Assembly (NCBI GenBank): GCA_964558295.1 | Contig: CAZLDQ010000129.1 | Coordinates: 1 to 16,675 of the forward strand | Origin: JBDKTH01 sp964558295 | GTDB lineage: Bacteria; Planctomycetota; Planctomycetia; Pirellulales; Thermoguttaceae | DNA: 16,675 bases | Reading direction: 5' to 3' | Shown here: positions 1-7,825 of the stretch, piece by piece | Position numbering within the stretch: the stretch's first letter is position 1 | Layout: each line of letters begins with the position of its first letter | The notes under the pieces: generated by a model | Database searches by the model: none | Told to the model about the DNA's origin: nothing | What the model saw: the letters and a program-made list of their open reading frames with translations, nothing else | Made by a program: the position numbers and the translations under genes

Positions 1-59
1 ATCAGGTTGGGAGAGGACTTGCACCTCCAAACCGTCAAACATGCTCGGCATACAGCAAT

Positions 60-88
60 GGGGGGGAGCAGATGGGCTGCTCCCCCCC
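60..88 (-). terminator. Strong G/C hairpin after the chemoreceptor gene, probable terminator
   Basis: An 11-bp perfect stem (GGGGGGGAGCA at 60-70 with TGCTCCCCCCC at 78-88) encloses a 7-base loop. It lies 34 bases past the stop of the minus-strand chemoreceptor gene. No clear T-run follows on the minus strand, so it may slow polymerase or protect the 3' end rather than act as a textbook intrinsic terminator. Nothing else is seen in bases 1-121. Confidence 0.5.
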
Positions 89-121
89 GAAGTTCGACTG
101 GCACACTGCGTCCAATCGGCG

Positions 122-2554
122 TTACTTCGTTCGGAAGCGACTGACCAATTCACGCAGCACACTGGCCTGGGCACCGAGTTCTTCACTCGAAGAGGCCATC
201 TCCTCGCTACCGGCGGCGGTTTGCTCGGTGACCTGGGTCACGTTCTGGATTGCCCGATAGACCTCCTGGGCATTAGCGGCTTGCTGCACGGTGGCGCTGG
301 CGATCTCGGCGATTTTGGCCGCGGTCGCTTCGACGCCGCCGAGGATCTCGCGGAGCGAATCGCCCGTCTCGCGACTGAGCTCGACGCCTTCTTCGACGCG
401 TTGGGACGATTCCTTGATCAGCTTGGAGATTTCGCCGGCCGCTTGATTGGAGCGTTCAGCTAGTTTGCGAACCTCGTCGGCGACCACGGCGAAGCCCATG
501 CCATGTTCGCCGGCGCGGGCGGCCTCGATTGCCGCGTTGAGGGCCAGGAGATTGGTCTGGCTGGCAATCTCGGAGATGACCTGGATGATCTCGCTGATTT
601 GCTGGGAACTGGCGCGGATCAGATCCATGGCGGCCACGGAGCGTTCGACGGCCTTCCCGCCTTTTTCGGCGAGGCTGTTGGTCGTCGAGGCCATGGCATT
701 GGCCTGGGCAGCACTTTCCTTGACCTGTTCGATCGAACGGGTCAATTCCTCGATCGAGGCGCCCATTTCCTCAACGCTGGCACTCTGGGTCTGCGCGCCC
801 TGGGCCAGGGTCTGCGAGCTCTCGGCAATGACGCGCGAGCCTTCGGCGAACTGCGACGCGCTTTCAGTCACCTGACCGATCACGCTGGCGAGGTCCCCGA
901 GCATCTTTTGGATACCGGCGGCCAGTTCATCGACCGCTTCTTTCCCCTCGACGCGGATTTCTTTGGTCAAGTCGCCCTGTGCGGCGGCAGCGACGACTTC
1001 CAAGAGGTGATTCACCTTGCGCCGCAGCACTTCGGCCGCCTCGCGTTCCGCTTCAACCCGCTGACGTTCACGGGCGGCTTCCTCTTCCTGGCGGCGGCGT
1101 TCTTCTTCCATGCGGAGCCGTTCTTTTTCGGCCTCCTCTTGCTGTCGGCGGTGTTCTTCTTCCGCGCGGCGGCGTTCTTCTTCGGCCCGCTGGGCCTGCA
1201 GCTCTTGTTCGCGTTGGGCCGCTTCCTGGACGTCGTTCATCGCCTTGACGGTCGCGTCCACGGCAACGTTGACTGCGCTGGACAACCGGCCGATTTCATC
1301 TTGGCTGGTGATCTCGAGCCGTTGGCTGTAATCGCCTTGGGCGACGGCTTCCATCACCTTGACGGTCTTGAGCAACGGCCGGACCATTCGGTTGGCATAG
1401 CTCAGGCTGAGCAGGCCGCACACAACGAGCGCGCCGACCGCGCCGACCGCGCTCCAAAAAATCAGTCCATAGAGCGCCTCGTCGACACGGGCCTGGACGT
1501 CTTGGAAGTCCTCTTCGTAGGCCCCGACGCCGATCACCCAGTCCCAGGGTTCGAAGTAAGTGACCGCTGCGATCTTCCAGCGTGCCTGGGCCTCGTCCTT
1601 GTTGCGCCAGGCGTACCGTTCAAAGACGCACTCGCCCTGCTTGGTGGCCAATCCCTTGTTGACGATCGATTGGATTACCAGGTTGCCGTCGGCATCCTTG
1701 GTGTTCCAAACGTCTTCGCCGTCGCGTTGGCCCTTATAGGAAATGACGTACTTGCCCCGTTGCTCCCCGGTGCCGCCGATCACGTAAGCGTAGCCCGTCT
1801 TGCCGGCCACGATATCCATGATCCCTTGACGCAACTCGGGGACATCCTCTTGCTTGACCCCCACATAGAGCAGGCCGATCACCTTTTTTTGGGCATCGTA
1901 GAGCGGCTCATAGGCGGTAATGTACCAGTCGTTCACGACGAAGGCCCGGCCCGTATAGGTCTGGCCCTTGAGGGTGGCAGCAATGATCGGATTCGGCTTG
2001 CCGTCCGCATCGACGGCCGGAATGTAGGTACCGATCGCCCGGCGACCGTCCTTGGTTTGCACATTGGTCGAAACGCGAAGCATGTCCCCGCGATCGTTCA
2101 TCCGTTGGAAGATCGTACAGGTGCCGCCGACGAGGCTGCGAACCTTGTCGACCACGAGCGAGGGCTGCCCGGGGTCCTGATTCTGCCCGAGCCAGTCACG
2201 GCCGACCATCATCTTCGGCAACTCGACCGGTTGTTCTTGCTTAGTGGCCTGATTAATCGCTTTCCAGGAAATATGTTCGGAAGCTAAGGAGATGGCCCCG
2301 GCCTGTTGGAGCACATCGCGGGCGACATTGAGGCTGTTGCGGAGTTCGGTTTGCAGTTTCTCGTGGTGAACCCGCAACATCAAGTAGACGTCTTTGGCGA
2401 TCTTCGAACACTCTTCACGTCCCAAGCGATCGACCTCGGCGGTGATCTGCTCGCGGAGTCTCCCCTTTTCCAACAGCACGACGGAGACAAGAATCGCGCC
2501 GGTCAGAAGGATCCCCAAAACACTCAGTCCAAGAATTTTGGTTTTGAACGACAT
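122..2554 (-). CDS. Methyl-accepting chemotaxis protein: Cache sensor, two HAMP domains, long charged coiled coil
   Basis: Membrane chemoreceptor of 810 residues. It would sense a ligand outside the cytoplasmic membrane and control CheA/CheW. TM1 is at about residues 7-28, followed by a Cache_3-Cache_2-like periplasmic sensor at about 30-355 and TM2 at about 360-388. HAMP1 is at about 388-440. A very charged Glu/Arg/Gln coiled coil fills about 441-512. A second HAMP-like segment (AAAAQGDLTKEI) is at about 515-560, and the signalling domain at about 560-800. The signalling tip is unmistakable (IASQTNLLALNAAIEAARAG from 662). No C-terminal NWETF-type CheR/CheB tether is present. The start is the ATG at 2554, preceded by an AGGGAG ribosome site; an upstream in-frame ATG at 2578 lacks this. 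No other chemotaxis gene is adjacent, so the ligand is unknown. Confidence 0.95.
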   Translation of the reverse strand: MSFKTKILGLSVLGILLTGAILVSVVLLEKGRLREQITAEVDRLGREECSKIAKDVYLMLRVHHEKLQTELRNSLNVARDVLQQAGAISLASEHISWKAINQATKQEQPVELPKMMVGRDWLGQNQDPGQPSLVVDKVRSLVGGTCTIFQRMNDRGDMLRVSTNVQTKDGRRAIGTYIPAVDADGKPNPIIAATLKGQTYTGRAFVVNDWYITAYEPLYDAQKKVIGLLYVGVKQEDVPELRQGIMDIVAGKTGYAYVIGGTGEQRGKYVISYKGQRDGEDVWNTKDADGNLVIQSIVNKGLATKQGECVFERYAWRNKDEAQARWKIAAVTYFEPWDWVIGVGAYEEDFQDVQARVDEALYGLIFWSAVGAVGALVVCGLLSLSYANRMVRPLLKTVKVMEAVAQGDYSQRLEITSQDEIGRLSSAVNVAVDATVKAMNDVQEAAQREQELQAQRAEEERRRAEEEHRRQQEEAEKERLRMEEERRRQEEEAARERQRVEAEREAAEVLRRKVNHLLEVVAAAAQGDLTKEIRVEGKEAVDELAAGIQKMLGDLASVIGQVTESASQFAEGSRVIAESSQTLAQGAQTQSASVEEMGASIEELTRSIEQVKESAAQANAMASTTNSLAEKGGKAVERSVAAMDLIRASSQQISEIIQVISEIASQTNLLALNAAIEAARAGEHGMGFAVVADEVRKLAERSNQAAGEISKLIKESSQRVEEGVELSRETGDSLREILGGVEATAAKIAEIASATVQQAANAQEVYRAIQNVTQVTEQTAAGSEEMASSSEELGAQASVLRELVSRFRTK

Positions 2555-2969
2555 AGACTTCTCCCTCTCAAGACACAAGTGTCACAATACCCCTCTCATA
2601 GTCAAATCTCTGCATGGGACGACATTGTTGCCGTCAGATACGAGATCTCGGATCAAAGACTCCCCACTTCTGCCATGAAAAACTAGGTTATTAGTGGAGG
2701 TGGGCAAGCTGACGACTTCAAAGAATGGGTTGTTGGGTTTCTAGTGTTTCTTTTGACCAGAAAGAGGGGTGAACGCATGGAGAATTACACCCAACCAGTG
2801 GGTGCTGGGCTGATGTCCCCCAAACCAGGGAATCAAAATAGAACCTTGTGGCGAACGTCTTTTCGCCACTCCTCAATCCATGCCCCGTGTGGCCGACTGG
2901 CATCACCAGCGTGCGGATCTGGCGATTCCACGATGGAAGAACCACAAAACGCGTGGTGCAGCTCTTGAC
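2555..2969. other. Intergenic region without a convincing gene
   Basis: About 415 bases between the chemoreceptor start and the peroxidase stop. It holds the chemoreceptor's ribosome site, two small inverted repeats upstream of that gene (GACAC/GTGTC at 2572-2583 and the perfect palindrome CGAGATCTCG at 2641-2650), and a hairpin at 2848-2869. I could not find a promoter with both a good -35 and a good -10 box. Short open frames on both strands (about 75 codons) show no domain-like composition. Confidence 0.6.
2848..2869 (-). terminator. Possible terminator of the thiol peroxidase gene
   Basis: A perfect 8-bp stem (GTGGCGAA at 2848-2855 with TTCGCCAC at 2862-2869) has a 6-base loop. On the minus strand it is followed, after a few bases, by a T-rich stretch (TTCTATTTTG). 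It lies about 100 bases after the peroxidase stop. The T-rich tract is interrupted and not immediately next to the stem, so the call is weak. Confidence 0.35.
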
Positions 2970-3455
2970 CTACCGGTTTTGTTCCTGGAGTTCCGTAAGG
3001 GCGGCGAGCACCTCATTGTCATGCCCGGCCACTTCAACCTTTTTCCACACCTTGCGAATGATGCCCTCGGCATCGATTAGGAACGTAGACCGCTGGATGC
3101 CCATGGTCTTATTGCCAAAGCTCACCTTTTCCCGCCAGGCACCATATTTCGCGGCCACCTTGTGGGTGGTGTCCGCCAAGAGGGGGAAATTCAGATGGAA
3201 CTTGTCGCGGAACTTCTCATGGCTTGTCACGTCATCCGGGCTGACACCGAGAAGCCTAGCCCCGAGCGCCGTCAGGTCGGCGGTCCGGTCGCGAAACGCA
3301 CAGGCCTCGCGCGTGCAGCCAGGGGTGTCGTCGCGTGGATAGAAGTAGAGTACGACCGGCTGCCCACGCAGGGCGCTGAGTCTGATTTTGCTGCCATCGT
3401 CGGCCGGCAGGGTGAAGTCGGGGGCCTTGGTACCTGGTTCCAGCCAATTGCTCAT
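2970..3455 (-). CDS. bcp: Thioredoxin-dependent thiol peroxidase (Bcp/PrxQ family)
   Basis: Cytosolic atypical 2-Cys peroxiredoxin that reduces hydrogen peroxide and organic hydroperoxides with thioredoxin as reductant. It has 161 residues, the usual length. The active-site block DDTPGCTREACAF holds the peroxidatic Cys47 and the resolving Cys52, five residues apart as in PrxQ/Bcp. The N-terminal segment PGTKAPDFTLPADDG and the later FLIDAEGIIRKVW strand are also typical. The start is the ATG at 3455, giving MSNWLEPG. The frame stays open upstream to 3863, but that extension is low-complexity and unlike the family. No good Shine-Dalgarno sequence precedes the ATG. The gene is divergent from rsfS. 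Confidence 0.95.
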   Translation of the reverse strand: MSNWLEPGTKAPDFTLPADDGSKIRLSALRGQPVVLYFYPRDDTPGCTREACAFRDRTADLTALGARLLGVSPDDVTSHEKFRDKFHLNFPLLADTTHKVAAKYGAWREKVSFGNKTMGIQRSTFLIDAEGIIRKVWKKVEVAGHDNEVLAALTELQEQNR

Positions 3456-3639
3456 GGTAACTCGAATTGGTTGAGGGTTGAGGAGACGGAAGACGGGTTC
3501 AAGGGTTGGGGGGACTCGGACATTCCCAATCCCAGCTTTGAATTCTAGGGGAAGAGGAAAGGAGCTTTTGTGTGTGAACGACCATTGGGGAGACGTTGTC
3601 ACCCTTCTGGCCTGGGGCCCTCCCCCCTCTTCCTCCTCC

Positions 3640-3658
3640 ATCCGATCGGATTTACAAT
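3640..3658 (+). promoter_or_regulatory. Candidate rsfS promoter with a 12-bp palindrome
   Basis: A perfect palindrome, ATCCGATCGGAT (3640-3651), sits directly upstream of a good -10 box, TACAAT (3653-3658). The region one helical step upstream is C/T-rich and gives only a weak -35. Transcription would start near 3665 and leave a leader of roughly 50 bases to the rsfS GTG. The palindrome lies in the spacer position, where a repressor or activator could bind. Confidence 0.4.
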
Positions 3659-3717
3659 AGAAATGGGGTTTTTCGTGGGCTTGATTGATTCCGACGTGAG
3701 GGCAAGAGAGGATTATT

Positions 3718-4158
3718 GTGCAGAAGAGTACCGACGTTTCCGAGACGGCCGCTGCAACTTCGACCAATCGCGCACTCCAACGTGCCTTGTTGGCCGCCCG
3801 GATCGCCGAAGAAAACCGCGGGCGCGACATCGTGGTGCTTGATCTTCGCGAGATGACCAGCATCTTCGACTATTTTGTGATCGTTTCCGGCACTAGCCGG
3901 CGTCAGCTCCACGCGATCAGCGAAGAAATCGACCGGGCCATGGCCGAGGAACTGGGTGATCGGCGTCTGGGGATCGAAGGCTACGTGGAAAGCCGTTGGA
4001 TCTTGTTGGATTACGGCGACGTAGTGATTCATTTGTTTGAGCCCGAGACCCGCGATTACTACGCCCTGGAAGACCTGTGGGACCAAGCCAAGCGGGTACC
4101 GCTGCCTGGGCACGTGGCGGATTTGGCGACCACCGAACGGCCGCCCCGCAAGGGCTAG
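3718..4158 (+). CDS. rsfS: Ribosome silencing factor RsfS (Iojap/YbeB family)
   Basis: Binds ribosomal protein uL14 on the large subunit and blocks subunit joining, damping translation when nutrients are short. It has 146 residues, slightly longer than the core family because of N- and C-terminal tails. Family signatures seen: DIVVLDLREMTSIFDYFVIV (37-56), SGTSRRQLHAI (57-67), the conserved WILLDYGDVVIHLF (94-107) and YYALEDLW (114-121). The start is GTG at 3718, supported by an AGAGAGGA ribosome site a few bases upstream. The next gene, argS, begins 55 bases after the stop on the same strand, so the two may form a translation-related operon. Confidence 0.93.
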   Translation: MQKSTDVSETAAATSTNRALQRALLAARIAEENRGRDIVVLDLREMTSIFDYFVIVSGTSRRQLHAISEEIDRAMAEELGDRRLGIEGYVESRWILLDYGDVVIHLFEPETRDYYALEDLWDQAKRVPLPGHVADLATTERPPRKG

Positions 4159-4213
4159 GCGACTCTTTTCCCGATCCATTCCTCCTCACTTCCAGCCCCC
4201 TCCCCTACAACCG

Positions 4214-6193
4214 ATGAACATTCTTCTGGCACTCCAAGATCGCATTGCCCAGGCCCTCGTCGGCTTGATTGTCAATCCCCAAGAACAGCAGGAAGCTCTG
4301 GGGATGATCCGTCAGAGCCAGGACGCAAAGTTCGGCGACTATCAGGCGAATTTCGCGATGCCCCTGGGCAAGCGTCTGGGACGTCCGCCCCGGGAGGTAG
4401 CCGCGGAAGTGATTGGACGCGCTGACCTCAGCGATTTCTGTCAGACGCCCGAGATTGCCGGCCCGGGGTTCATTAACCTGCGGTTGCGCGACGACTGGAT
4501 TGCCGAACGGTTGACAGCCGCCGTCTATGACGACCGGTTGGGAGTCGCTCCGGTGGCCAAACCGCGCAACTATGTGGTCGACTATTCCGCCCCGAATGTG
4601 GCCAAACCGATGCACGTGGGGCACATCCGCTCCACCGTGATCGGTGACTGTCTGGTTCGCGTGTTGCGGTTTCTGGGGCATCACGTCACCAGCGATAACC
4701 ACATCGGCGACTGGGGCACCCAGTTCGGGATGATCCTGTATGGCTACAAGCATTTTCTCGATGTCGAAGCGTATCGCCAAACGCCCGTAGCCGAACTGTC
4801 GCGGTTGTATCGGCTTGTACGTCAGTTGATGGACTATCACGAAGGACGCCACCAAGTCGAGTCACTTGAGCGTAAGCTGACCGTGCAGGAAGAGGAGTTG
4901 GCCAGGGCCCGCGAAGCGGCAGCAGCAACCGGCAAGCAGGCCAAAGACGCGGCCAGGCAGGTCCGCAAACTGGAGGGCGCGGTGGCCGGCACGCGAGAAG
5001 ATCTCAAAGAACTAAAGGCCAAGCTGGCCAAAGTGGACAACGATCCGACGCTTTCGCGGCTGGCCGCCGAGCATGCGTCGATCGGCGCGGCCGCTTTGGA
5101 GGAAACGGCCCGGCTACATGCCGGTGACGAGGAGAACCTGCGCCTGTGGCGTGAATTCCTCCCCTACAGTGAAGCCGAGATGGAGCGGATTTATCAGCGG
5201 TTGGGGATCTCTTTTGACTACACGCTCGGCGAGAGCTTTTATCACGACCGGCTTGGGCCGCTGGTCGAAGAGCTTCTTGCCAAAGGCCTTGCCCGGCCGA
5301 GTGACGGCGCGATTTGCCTGTTCTTCGAGGGCATCGATGTGCCGATGCTGATCCGCAAGAAGGACGGGGCCTTCCTCTACGGCACGACCGATCTGGCCAC
5401 GCTCCGCTACCGGATGGAGACGTTTGGACCGGATGCGATTCTATATGTTGTCGATTTTCGCCAGGGGCTCCACTTCGAGCAGCTTTTTGCGGCCGCCCGG
5501 CAGATGGGCTACCGTGACGTGGAACTTCAGCACGTCAGCTTTGGCACGGTGTTGGGCGAAGACAACCGACCCTTCAAGACCCGTTCGGGCGATACGGTAG
5601 GCCTCGAAGGGCTTTTGGATGAAGCGGTGCGCCGCGCGGCCGAAGTGGTCAAGGCCAACGATGAGGCCAAGCCCACAGGGCCCGAGTTATCGGCCGAAGA
5701 ACGCCAAAAGATCGCCGAGATTGTGGGGATCGGCGCGTTGAAATATGCCGACCTTTCGCAGAACCGAACCAGCGACTACGTGTTCAGCTATGACAAGATG
5801 CTGGCCATGAACGGCAACACGGCCACCTACATGCAATACGCTTATGCCCGGGTGCGAAGCATCTTCGCCCGGGGCCAGGTCGACATCGAGGCCTTGCGGG
5901 CTTCCGGTGCCCCGATTCTTTTGACGACGCCGGCCGAGCGGGCCTTGGGGTTGGAACTGCTCCGCTTCGGCGAGGCGATCGAATTGGTCGTGGCCGATTA
6001 TCGCCCCAACCAGTTGACCAGCTACTTGTTCATCCTGGCCGACCGCTACAGCACGTTCTACGAGCAGTGCCCGGTGATCAAAGCCGAGCCGGAAGAAGTC
6101 CGCCGCAGCCGCCTGCTGCTTTGCGACCTGACCGCGCGCACAATCCGCAAGGGGCTGGAGCTTCTGGGGATCGAGGTGGTTGATCGGATGTAA
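4214..6193 (+). CDS. argS: Arginine--tRNA ligase with an inserted coiled coil
   Basis: Class I aminoacyl-tRNA synthetase that charges tRNA-Arg with arginine in the cytosol. It has 659 residues against about 550-590 in most bacteria. Visible parts: N-terminal Arg-tRNA-specific domain (1-105), HIGH-type motif HVGH (134-137), the NHIGDWGTQFGM block (162-173), the KMSK-equivalent loop FKTRSGDTVGLEGLLDEA (454-471), and the DALR anticodon-binding end finishing in LGIEVVDRM, as in E. coli. The extra length is mostly a Lys/Glu/Ala-rich heptad segment at about residues 212-275 (about 4847-5038), in the helical linker between the two catalytic half-domains. The ATG at 4214 gives the standard N-terminus; no Shine-Dalgarno sequence precedes it. 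The gene probably follows rsfS in one transcript. Confidence 0.95.
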   Translation: MNILLALQDRIAQALVGLIVNPQEQQEALGMIRQSQDAKFGDYQANFAMPLGKRLGRPPREVAAEVIGRADLSDFCQTPEIAGPGFINLRLRDDWIAERLTAAVYDDRLGVAPVAKPRNYVVDYSAPNVAKPMHVGHIRSTVIGDCLVRVLRFLGHHVTSDNHIGDWGTQFGMILYGYKHFLDVEAYRQTPVAELSRLYRLVRQLMDYHEGRHQVESLERKLTVQEEELARAREAAAATGKQAKDAARQVRKLEGAVAGTREDLKELKAKLAKVDNDPTLSRLAAEHASIGAAALEETARLHAGDEENLRLWREFLPYSEAEMERIYQRLGISFDYTLGESFYHDRLGPLVEELLAKGLARPSDGAICLFFEGIDVPMLIRKKDGAFLYGTTDLATLRYRMETFGPDAILYVVDFRQGLHFEQLFAAARQMGYRDVELQHVSFGTVLGEDNRPFKTRSGDTVGLEGLLDEAVRRAAEVVKANDEAKPTGPELSAEERQKIAEIVGIGALKYADLSQNRTSDYVFSYDKMLAMNGNTATYMQYAYARVRSIFARGQVDIEALRASGAPILLTTPAERALGLELLRFGEAIELVVADYRPNQLTSYLFILADRYSTFYEQCPVIKAEPEEVRRSRLLLCDLTARTIRKGLELLGIEVVDRM

Positions 6194-6278
6194 CCCCCCC
6201 AACTAGGCTAAAAATCCGCCCTCCTGGATTTGCCTCTTGCCATCACCCCCTTGCGGGTGACAATTCTCGAGAGGACCA

Positions 6279-7454
6279 ATGGAAGCGAGGCGGGTCATGC
6301 GACTTTCTTCAGAACAGGTCAAACAGGGCATCCGTCATCCGGATGCGGCAGTGCGAGATGCCGCGGTGCGGTATTTTTCCCAGGCATTTAGCCAGGACCC
6401 CACGATCATGCCCGTGGTCATCCAGGCCATCGAGCAGTATGGGTGGCAACATGCGGTCTCTCCGCTGGCCTTCGGCGAGGGGCTGGTGCAGACCGAAGAG
6501 ACGGTGGTCTGGCTGATCACGGAATCGCGGCGGGTGGGACGCCCCGAAGATCAAGACTGGTGCCATTATCAAGCGGGGCTACGTCATTTGCTGGCTGCCG
6601 CCGATGCCCAGTTGTTGCGCAAGTATGAGGCCGAACTCTCTCACGTCGGCCTGACCGATACCGACTTCCGTGCGGCGATTCATGACCGGATTCGGCTGCT
6701 GACAGTGAATGCGGATACCTGCTGGCGGGAACTGGAGTCGTTTGCCGAACGGGTGAAGGACAAAGAGTATCTGAGCGATGTCAATCTTGCTCCAGCGCAC
6801 TATCTGATCGAAGCGATTGCTCGCGACGGAACGCCCTACGTCGCGCGGGTGCTTGAAGTACTCCAGCAGGAACTGCCGGAGGATCCGCACCACTTTCTGA
6901 ACTGTTTTGTCCCGTTGGTAGTCCGCTTGGCCGGCCAACTCCGGCTGGACTGTGCTGTGCCGTCGATTACCGACAAGCTTCACGAAGAACATGACTGGCT
7001 CAATGAAGAATGCCAGCGTGCCCTGATCAAGATTGGCACCGATGACGTTGTGGCGGCGATCGTCGAGGCTTTTCCGGTCGCTCCCTGGCAGTTCCGGCTT
7101 TATGCCGCCGGGGTTTTGGCAGGGATCCATTCCGACCGGTGCGTAACGAGCAGTCTTGTGCTGCTTCGCGAGGAAAACGACGGCGACATCGCGATTGAAC
7201 TGGGCCGGGCCCTGTTGTCCCACTTTGCCTACGACGCCGTGACGCCGATGCGACGGATGATCCTTGCCCGCCGCAATGAGGCCGAAATCCTGACACTTCA
7301 GGAAGAATTGATCACGGCCTGTACGTTGATGGGTGTGGATTTTCCCGAATTCCTGGAGTGGAAAGACGAGGTGGTCGATACCGCGCAGTGGCGGCGTCGC
7401 GCGTTGCGGGAACAATGGGCCACGACGGAAGAGAACATCAAGCCTCGGGAGTGA
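6279..7454 (+). CDS. HEAT-repeat-like protein of unknown function
   Basis: 391-residue, probably cytosolic, mostly helical protein; I do not recognise a named family. The N-terminus (about residues 8-50, with RHPDAAVRDAAVRYFSQAF) has the helix-turn-helix spacing of a HEAT repeat. Later segments such as LNEECQRALIKIGTDDVVAAI and FRLYAAGVLAGIHSDR look like further degenerate HEAT units, suggesting a superhelical scaffold that binds a protein partner. There is no signal peptide, membrane segment or clear catalytic motif. The ATG at 6279 has an AGAGGA ribosome site; a second ATG at 6297 is possible. It starts 85 bases after argS, with a weak 6-bp hairpin (6243-6260, no T-run) between them. The small Cys protein follows 26 bases after its stop. 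Confidence 0.8.
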   Translation: MEARRVMRLSSEQVKQGIRHPDAAVRDAAVRYFSQAFSQDPTIMPVVIQAIEQYGWQHAVSPLAFGEGLVQTEETVVWLITESRRVGRPEDQDWCHYQAGLRHLLAAADAQLLRKYEAELSHVGLTDTDFRAAIHDRIRLLTVNADTCWRELESFAERVKDKEYLSDVNLAPAHYLIEAIARDGTPYVARVLEVLQQELPEDPHHFLNCFVPLVVRLAGQLRLDCAVPSITDKLHEEHDWLNEECQRALIKIGTDDVVAAIVEAFPVAPWQFRLYAAGVLAGIHSDRCVTSSLVLLREENDGDIAIELGRALLSHFAYDAVTPMRRMILARRNEAEILTLQEELITACTLMGVDFPEFLEWKDEVVDTAQWRRRALREQWATTEENIKPRE

Positions 7455-7480
7455 GGCGTTCCTGGGGAACCGCTTGAACC

Positions 7481-7678
7481 ATGGGTGATCCCGACTATTG
7501 CGAAAGGAAATGTCCGATTTGCACTCGGGCGCGGCAAGGCAATCGCTTGGCTCAGTTGGTACAAGCCATTGAGTTGCTGGTGACGTTGGGTGGCTGCCCT
7601 CATGGGCGGGCGAGGCAACGGAAGTACGGTGTTCGGCCGAATCAGCCGATTCCGCCGGAATCGAAGGCCGAAGCGTAG
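7481..7678 (+). CDS. Small conserved-looking Cys-containing protein, function unknown
   Basis: 65-residue frame with Cys7, Cys11, Cys14 and Cys39 (CERKCPIC, then GGCPHGRARQRKYG). The layout could bind zinc or another metal, but no known fold is recognised. A hydrophobic helix (about residues 22-37) and a basic tail follow the first Cys cluster. The composition looks protein-like rather than random, and the gene lies 26 bases behind the HEAT-like gene on the same strand, so it may be the last gene of that transcript. Only a weak CTGGGGA sits upstream as a ribosome site. It could be a chance frame, so confidence is moderate. Confidence 0.5.
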   Translation: MGDPDYCERKCPICTRARQGNRLAQLVQAIELLVTLGGCPHGRARQRKYGVRPNQPIPPESKAEA

Positions 7679-7686
7679 CAGGCTTC

Positions 7687-7825
7687 GGAATGTCGAATGT
7701 CGAAATTCAAATGACGAAGGAAATCCGAAGAACCGAGCACGAAGGAGCCGTAGGGGTGATTCGCGACAAGGAGCTTCGGGCTTCGTTATTCTTTCGTCAT
7801 TGAGTCTTCGGACCTCGTCATTCGA
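7687..7825. repeat. Palindromic intergenic repeat, copy 1
   Basis: A roughly 140-base element starting GGAATGTCGAATGTCGAAA. Its first 95 or so bases match the element at 10241 closely. Its ends are inverted: GTCGAATG at 7693-7700 is answered by CATTCGAC at 7818-7825, and AATGACGAA near 7709-7717 by TTCGTCATT at 7793-7801. The transcript could fold into one long irregular hairpin. It lies between two convergent genes, and its right end supplies the stop codon of the minus-strand gene. Confidence 0.75.

Noticed and set aside
503..2287. Long plus-strand open frame (594 codons) opposite the chemoreceptor
   Set aside because: It is the antisense shadow of a well-supported chemoreceptor gene, a common effect in GC-rich coding DNA.
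2577..2605. TTGACT upstream of the chemoreceptor as a -35 box
   Set aside because: No acceptable -10 box lies 16-18 bases downstream; the nearby TATTGT is only 10 bases away.
2744..2968. Plus-strand 74-codon frame with a purine-rich stretch before an internal ATG
   Set aside because: No conserved-looking motif, odd composition, and it overlaps the likely peroxidase terminator hairpin.
6243..6260. Hairpin TCACCC/GGGTGA after argS as a terminator
   Set aside because: Only six pairs and no T-run follows; kept as a comment under the HEAT-like gene.
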